Shown piece after piece: positions 59,749 through 64,000 of a stretch of 64,000 nucleotides of DNA. The DNA is from Austwickia chelonae NBRC 105200. Lineage in GTDB: Bacteria > Actinomycetota > Actinomycetes > Actinomycetales > Dermatophilaceae. The stretch is taken from the NCBI RefSeq assembly GCF_000298175.1, contig NZ_BAGZ01000009.1, positions 1 to 64,000 of the forward strand, written 5' to 3'. Below the pieces are notes generated by a model. It searched no databases. It had not been told where the DNA came from and saw only the letters and a program-made list of their open reading frames with translations. Position 1 is the stretch's first letter. Every line of letters begins with the position of its first letter. Both the position numbers and the translations under genes were made by a program.

Positions 59749-62261
59749 CCTGCGCCGATGAGCCACGGACATATCGTGCTGTTCTCAGCTGGAGTATCGA
59801 CCAAGCAGCTCGGCGTCGCACCACGGGGTGGGCCACCTGGTGGGCATGGGGAATGTTCTTCCTGGCCTGCACCACCATCGCCGCGTTGATGCACCTCTCA
59901 GCAGCAACCCGATTGTCCCCCTCCCAACAGAACCTGAAGGCACTCGGCGCCTACGAACGCTCAGCCACCATCAGCGTGGGTGCCTGCGACAGCAGCCGCT
60001 GCCCAATCACCACCACGATGACCGAAGCCGTCCACCAAGGAGGCGGACGTTCCCCTCTCGTCACTCTGCGCTCCGGTACGATCCGCACCGACATCCAGAG
60101 CATCGGCTCAGTCGCGCCCCTCGAAGCACCTTGGGCACAAAACCCCTTGCCTGAGCGATACCGACTCATCTCCGGACGCTGGCCCGCCACCGTCGGTGAA
60201 GCCGCGCTCCCTGCGACACTGAACGGCGCTGTTCCCGATTCGGGGACACTCCCCATCTACGGCGGAACCGACACCTACACCGTCGTCGGCACCATCGAAG
60301 ATGTCTACGCCCGCGATGCCCGCGATCTCTTTGTCGCTCCAGGGACCATAGACCGAACCTTGACCGCGCTTCAGAAACAAGGCAATCGGTTCTCCCGCCC
60401 GGAGATCATCGCCACCGTCCGATACCACGGCGGTGACGCCCACGCCATCCACGGCATCCTGGCCGATCGTCTCAGCAGCATGACCGGGATCGACAGCGGA
60501 TCGATCCGCGCCGACCTTGCACAACAACAGTTCCAAGCTCTCCCTACCCATATCGACTGGGCACGGAAGGCGGCACGCTTCTCCTGGCTGACCGAATGGG
60601 TTCCGTTGATCGGTATTCCACTATTAGCGGGTTTTACCGCGAATCTGGTCACGCTAGGACGTGATCGGCGCGGCAACCAGGTACTCGCCGCACTCGGCGC
60701 CCCCGTCGCCCCGGTCGTCCTCATCGGAAGCGCGTTCTCTCTCGCTATCACCGCCGGTCTCGCCACGCTTGGCACTCTCGTCGGCGACCGAGTCGGATAC
60801 GCCCTCCGTCCGATACTCGAAACCACCACCAATCAACCGTTGAGCCCTCCGCTCTCACCAGGCTTCCTAGTACTGAGCATCACTGCAGCCGGGCTCGCCG
60901 GAGTCACTGGACGAGTCGCCGCCGATCTGTATGGGCTCTGGCGGGTCTCCGGGCATCGCCTGCCGCTGCCTTCCGGGCGGTTCTGGGCAGTGCTATTCAC
61001 CAGTTTGCAATATCTCACCTTGATCGTGGGCTCAGCCTGGCTCTTCGCCACCATCACCGGAGGGTCTCCCTCTACCACCCGAGAAACTGAACAACGAGTC
61101 CTGATGGTCTGCGTCCTTCTGTCCGTCATGACCGGAATACTCCTGTCCTGGATGCAGGACAGAACCGGGATCCTCCCCCTCCCCCTGAACCTAACCGTAC
61201 GACGGCTGCACCGCACGCCTGCCCTCACCGCAGCCACCGTTACCGTCACCATGCTCTGCACCTCGATGCCGATCTCCCTGGGCATCTCCCGTGCCACCAG
61301 CGAGTACTACATCGCTCTGACCCAAGTCTCCTCGGTCGCTCCTGGGCAGGTCACCTTGGGCTACAGCCATATCTACAGAAAAGGCGTTCCACCCCAGGTG
61401 CGAGCCGACTTCGAGCAATACACCGGGTTGAGATCTCCGATATCCATCCGCAGCGCCCGTATTTCCTCAGGCATGATGCAAGGGCTCCCGTTGGTCGTTG
61501 ACACCGCCCACGACGTCGAACGGCTCATCGGCCACCCTCTTACCCCCGCCCAGACTCAAGCTTTCACCAATGGTCAGATCCTTGTCTTCGACTCACCTAA
61601 GAACGAGATCGCCGACGGCCAGATCCTCCAGATGGAAAAAGAATCAGAGGAAAAACCCACCCCAATGCGAGTCACCCTAGTCGGTGATATTCCCGAAGCC
61701 TACTCCCGGGAATATCTCGGGGTCGTCGCCGCCGAACAGGCCCGGAAAGACCGCTGGTCTTTAGACGCTCGCTACTGGGTGTACACCGATGTCGGTGCCG
61801 TCCAAAACACCGCCGCGCTCAAAGCCCCCCATGAACGACAGTTCGACCCCCTATTTGTCCACGTCCACACAGCGCCGAAAAGCATCCCGCTCCCAGCCTC
61901 GATCAAACTGACCGGCAACGTTCTTACCGGTTTCTTGGCTATGCTCTCCTTGGCGCTGACCATCGGTCATATCACGGCTTTCCGTCCCTATCGACGCAGT
62001 CTGCATGCTATCGGTGTCCGTACCCGGCTACTCACCGTCACCGTCACCGCCACTGTGCTCGTCGTCGTAGCGATTCCCGTCGCCGTTGGCCACACCGTCG
62101 CAGTCCACGCCAACCAGATCATCTTGTCGAGCAATATCGAAGATCCTCGCGGCGCCCGGGTGCCCTGGGAAGACGTCCACCACTCCCTCACACTATGCCT
62201 CGCACTCGTGCTGACCGGACTGGTCGTAGGGCTCCTCATCGACCTGCTCCGCCGAGAATGA
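59745..62261 (+). CDS. FtsX-like ABC permease, large
   Basis: The 838-residue permease has a first helix at about 30-50, a large outer domain (55-285), then about nine more helices, with a second outer domain near 530-720. This double FtsX layout is typical of antimicrobial-peptide resistance and lipoprotein-type MacB systems of Gram-positives. The start is the ATG at 59745, overlapping the ATPase stop. Together with the secreted peptide gene upstream it forms a probable peptide export or immunity unit. Confidence 0.85.
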   Translation: MTCADEPRTYRAVLSWSIDQAARRRTTGWATWWAWGMFFLACTTIAALMHLSAATRLSPSQQNLKALGAYERSATISVGACDSSRCPITTTMTEAVHQGGGRSPLVTLRSGTIRTDIQSIGSVAPLEAPWAQNPLPERYRLISGRWPATVGEAALPATLNGAVPDSGTLPIYGGTDTYTVVGTIEDVYARDARDLFVAPGTIDRTLTALQKQGNRFSRPEIIATVRYHGGDAHAIHGILADRLSSMTGIDSGSIRADLAQQQFQALPTHIDWARKAARFSWLTEWVPLIGIPLLAGFTANLVTLGRDRRGNQVLAALGAPVAPVVLIGSAFSLAITAGLATLGTLVGDRVGYALRPILETTTNQPLSPPLSPGFLVLSITAAGLAGVTGRVAADLYGLWRVSGHRLPLPSGRFWAVLFTSLQYLTLIVGSAWLFATITGGSPSTTRETEQRVLMVCVLLSVMTGILLSWMQDRTGILPLPLNLTVRRLHRTPALTAATVTVTMLCTSMPISLGISRATSEYYIALTQVSSVAPGQVTLGYSHIYRKGVPPQVRADFEQYTGLRSPISIRSARISSGMMQGLPLVVDTAHDVERLIGHPLTPAQTQAFTNGQILVFDSPKNEIADGQILQMEKESEEKPTPMRVTLVGDIPEAYSREYLGVVAAEQARKDRWSLDARYWVYTDVGAVQNTAALKAPHERQFDPLFVHVHTAPKSIPLPASIKLTGNVLTGFLAMLSLALTIGHITAFRPYRRSLHAIGVRTRLLTVTVTATVLVVVAIPVAVGHTVAVHANQIILSSNIEDPRGARVPWEDVHHSLTLCLALVLTGLVVGLLIDLLRRE

Positions 62262-62295
62262 CCGGCCCCAGCCGGGACACCACTCCGTCGTCCCC

Positions 62296-63015
62296 TTACC
62301 AGAACAGTCCCGGCCCCACCGGGGCCAGCGCCAGCACCACGGCGATCGCCATCAGGGTGCTGTCGGCTGCCGTCCAGGGCGCCGGTTCGGCCCAGGTGCG
62401 GGGACGGCCGGTCAAGACCGGCGCGGAATATCCGCGGGCCTCCATGGCGATGGTCATCCGGCCGGCTTTCCGGATCGCTTCGACGAACAGGGCGAAGACG
62501 AGAGCGATGTAGTGGCGGATGCGGGCGGCGAGACTGCGCCCGGGGGCCAGGCCACGGACGCGGCGTACCCGTTCGGCGTCGGCCCATTCAGTGCCCAGGT
62601 CGTCGAAGCGTTGCAGGGCGGCGACACAGGCCAGGACGGGGCGAGGCGGCATCCTGAGCCGTTGGCCGAGGTGATCCCCCACGGTGAAGGGGTCCAGGTA
62701 GGAGGCGAAGACGATGCCGGGGACGACGAAGTAGGCGACCCGGAGCCCGGCGACGACAGCCGGGGCGAGAGCGTGTTCGGCGGAGAGCAGCCAGTTCGAC
62801 CAGATGATGGAGACCACGGCCAACGCTGCGGGGAACAACCGCCACAGCGGGAACCCGGTCCGTCCGACCACGACGGCCACGGTCAACGCGCACAGACCGG
62901 CGCACACCGCTGCTTCGCGGATCCCGTCCATGAAAGGAACCCCGGCGATCAGGACGAAGGAGGCCCCCACCAGGGAGAGCGGGCCGCAACGAGCGAGCAG
63001 ACCCCACGGATTCAC
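62296..63015 (-). CDS. ECF transporter transmembrane component EcfT
   Basis: This 239-residue membrane protein has about five hydrophobic segments and the EcfT coupling motif AMEARGYSAP (Ala-Arg-Gly) near residue 200, which contacts the ATPases. It starts with a GTG at 63013-63015 whose GTGA overlaps the ATPase stop. ECF systems import vitamins or metals through a separate S component, not seen here but possibly beyond the right edge. Confidence 0.88.
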   Translation of the reverse strand: MNPWGLLARCGPLSLVGASFVLIAGVPFMDGIREAAVCAGLCALTVAVVVGRTGFPLWRLFPAALAVVSIIWSNWLLSAEHALAPAVVAGLRVAYFVVPGIVFASYLDPFTVGDHLGQRLRMPPRPVLACVAALQRFDDLGTEWADAERVRRVRGLAPGRSLAARIRHYIALVFALFVEAIRKAGRMTIAMEARGYSAPVLTGRPRTWAEPAPWTAADSTLMAIAVVLALAPVGPGLFW

Positions 63016-64000
63016 CGGGTACCTCCGCTTCCTGGGCCGGCCGGTCGAGGTCTCAAACGCCCGCGGGTCAGGTGGTGGACGTCGTCGGCCAGCCCGGTCA
63101 ACAGGTCGTCGTGGGTGCTGGCGACGACGGCGCATCCGGCGGTGCGTGCCGAGGACACCAGCCCGGCGACCACGGCCCAGGTGTGGCGGTCCTGACCGAC
63201 GGTGGGTTCGTCGAAGGCCACCAAGGTGGGGCCGTGGACGAGAGCACCGGCGACGGCGAGACGGCGCAGTTCACCCCCGGAGAGCCGGTAGGGGTGTCGG
63301 CTGGCTGCACGGGCCAGACCGAGGACGTCCAAGGTGGCGTCGATCCGCCGGGCCGCGGCCCCCGCGTCGCTGACATCCCGGCCGAGTGCGTGGGGGGTCG
63401 ACAGCAGGCAGTCCCGAACGGAACGGGTCGAGGTGATCGTCAGTTCGGCGCGTTGCGGCACCCAGCCGACCCGGGCGGCCAGCTGCGCAGAATCCCAGCG
63501 GTGGAGTTCGGACGGGGCGCCGTCGGCCCAAGCGGCGTCGGCACGGACCTGCCCGCCGGTGGGTCGGTCGATGCCGGTGAGGACCCCCAGCAGGGTGGAT
63601 TTCCCAGCCCCGCTGGTGCCGCGCAGTGCGGCGGCGCGGCCTGCGGTCAGGGTCAGGTCGACTCCGTCGAGGGCGGTGACATCGGGTTCGGCCCGGCGGA
63701 TCACCCGTAGCCCGCGGCGGGGCCGGTGTACGACGCGGACGTCCTCGGCGGTCACCAACGTCTGCCCGGCGGAGACGCGCACACCGGGCCAGGGGGTGCA
63801 GAGCTCCTCGGGGAGCGCGAGTGCTTCGGGGGCGGGCGCACCGGGCACCCACAGTCCGGCGGTGAGGAGTTCACCGGTCTGCTCGTCGAGGGTGCGGCGG
63901 ACGGGGCCGTCGGCGATGATGCGACCGTCGGCGCCGAGGACGACGAGGCGGTCGACGACGTCGACCCATCCGGTGAGACGGTGTTCGACGACGATGAGAG
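63012..64000 (-). CDS. ECF transporter fused double ATPase (5' end outside window)
   Basis: About 329 codons are visible and the frame runs off the right edge. The last part has a full ABC domain: Walker A GTSGAGKST, signature RLSGGELRRLAVAGAL and Walker B LVAFDEPTVGQD. The part nearest the window edge reads LIVVEHRLTGWVDVVDRLVVLGADGRIIADGP, the H-loop tail of a preceding ABC domain, so the gene encodes two fused ATPases (EcfA-EcfA'). It overlaps ecfT. A GTG at 63848 is an internal start candidate only. Confidence 0.88.
   Translation of the reverse strand, partial: LIVVEHRLTGWVDVVDRLVVLGADGRIIADGPVRRTLDEQTGELLTAGLWVPGAPAPEALALPEELCTPWPGVRVSAGQTLVTAEDVRVVHRPRRGLRVIRRAEPDVTALDGVDLTLTAGRAAALRGTSGAGKSTLLGVLTGIDRPTGGQVRADAAWADGAPSELHRWDSAQLAARVGWVPQRAELTITSTRSVRDCLLSTPHALGRDVSDAGAAARRIDATLDVLGLARAASRHPYRLSGGELRRLAVAGALVHGPTLVAFDEPTVGQDRHTWAVVAGLVSSARTAGCAVVASTHDDLLTGLADDVHHLTRGRLRPRPAGPGSGGTR

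Overview
The window is high-GC DNA from an actinobacterium. Third codon positions are strongly G/C, GTG and TTG starts are common, genes overlap by ATGA/GTGA, and there are a streptogrisin-type protease, a MopR-type molybdate regulator and an LPXTG surface protein with a thioester domain. The mix of catalases, a sodium-pumping decarboxylase, a glycyl-radical enzyme and a host-adhesin-like protein suggests a facultative, possibly animal-associated member of the Micrococcales. A Dermatophilaceae-like genus is my guess and is not proven by the sequence.

Layout. 0.1-3.2 kb: molybdate operon mopR-modA-modB-modC (minus strand), every junction a 4-base overlap. 3.2-5.4 kb: large-subunit catalase. 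6.0-11.3 kb: a Na+-translocating methylmalonyl-CoA decarboxylase operon (A, D, C, B subunits) plus an organic-acid-type MFS porter. 11.3-12.1 kb: gene-poor. 12.1-16 kb: lipoprotein, TetR regulator, second catalase. 16-20.4 kb: acyltransferase, esterase and a ChoD-like GMC flavoprotein. 20.5-22.5 kb: a persulfide-response unit (CstR-like operator, small Cys protein, CoA-disulfide reductase-rhodanese). 22.7-23.9 kb: nagA. 24.0-25.8 kb: a lower-GC scar with a headless TauE, a 15-codon remnant of an XRE gene, an intact DUF2975 gene and a YkvA tail. 26-30.7 kb: a DEDDh-like protein that has lost its catalytic carboxylates, a carboxylesterase, a tocopherol-cyclase-family protein and a DUF1023 hydrolase.

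30.7-34 kb: a B12 locus. Two cobalamin riboswitches sit back to back and share a 48-bp inverted core; one leads rocD-cobF, the other a 170-residue protein I do not recognise. 34-44.6 kb: two MFS exporters, a DUF4440 protein, a sirtuin, a large Pro/Ala-rich single-pass membrane protein, a Nei-type glycosylase, a FAD protein and a PIG-L deacetylase. 45.4-46.6 kb: a secreted serine protease. 46.8-54 kb: a glycyl-radical enzyme cluster (DeoR regulator, FSA-type aldolase and YbiW-like enzyme on minus; activase, DUF4921 protein and thioesterase on plus) with a shared divergent control region. 54-57.9 kb: structured non-coding DNA, a thioester-domain LPXTG adhesin, a perfect 71-bp palindrome and a PhzF protein. 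58.6-62.3 kb: a secreted crystallin-fold peptide followed by a MacB-type ABC exporter pair. 62.3-64 kb: an ECF transporter (EcfT and a fused double ATPase cut by the window edge).

Functional threads. The B12 riboswitches and cobF fit with methylmalonyl-CoA chemistry, because methylmalonyl-CoA mutase needs B12. The decarboxylase would turn succinate-derived methylmalonyl-CoA into propionyl-CoA and a Na+ gradient. The glycyl-radical cluster adds anaerobic sugar-phosphate breakdown, while two catalases and the persulfide unit suggest swings between anoxic and oxidising conditions. No tRNA, rRNA, CRISPR array, phage or intact insertion sequence was seen.
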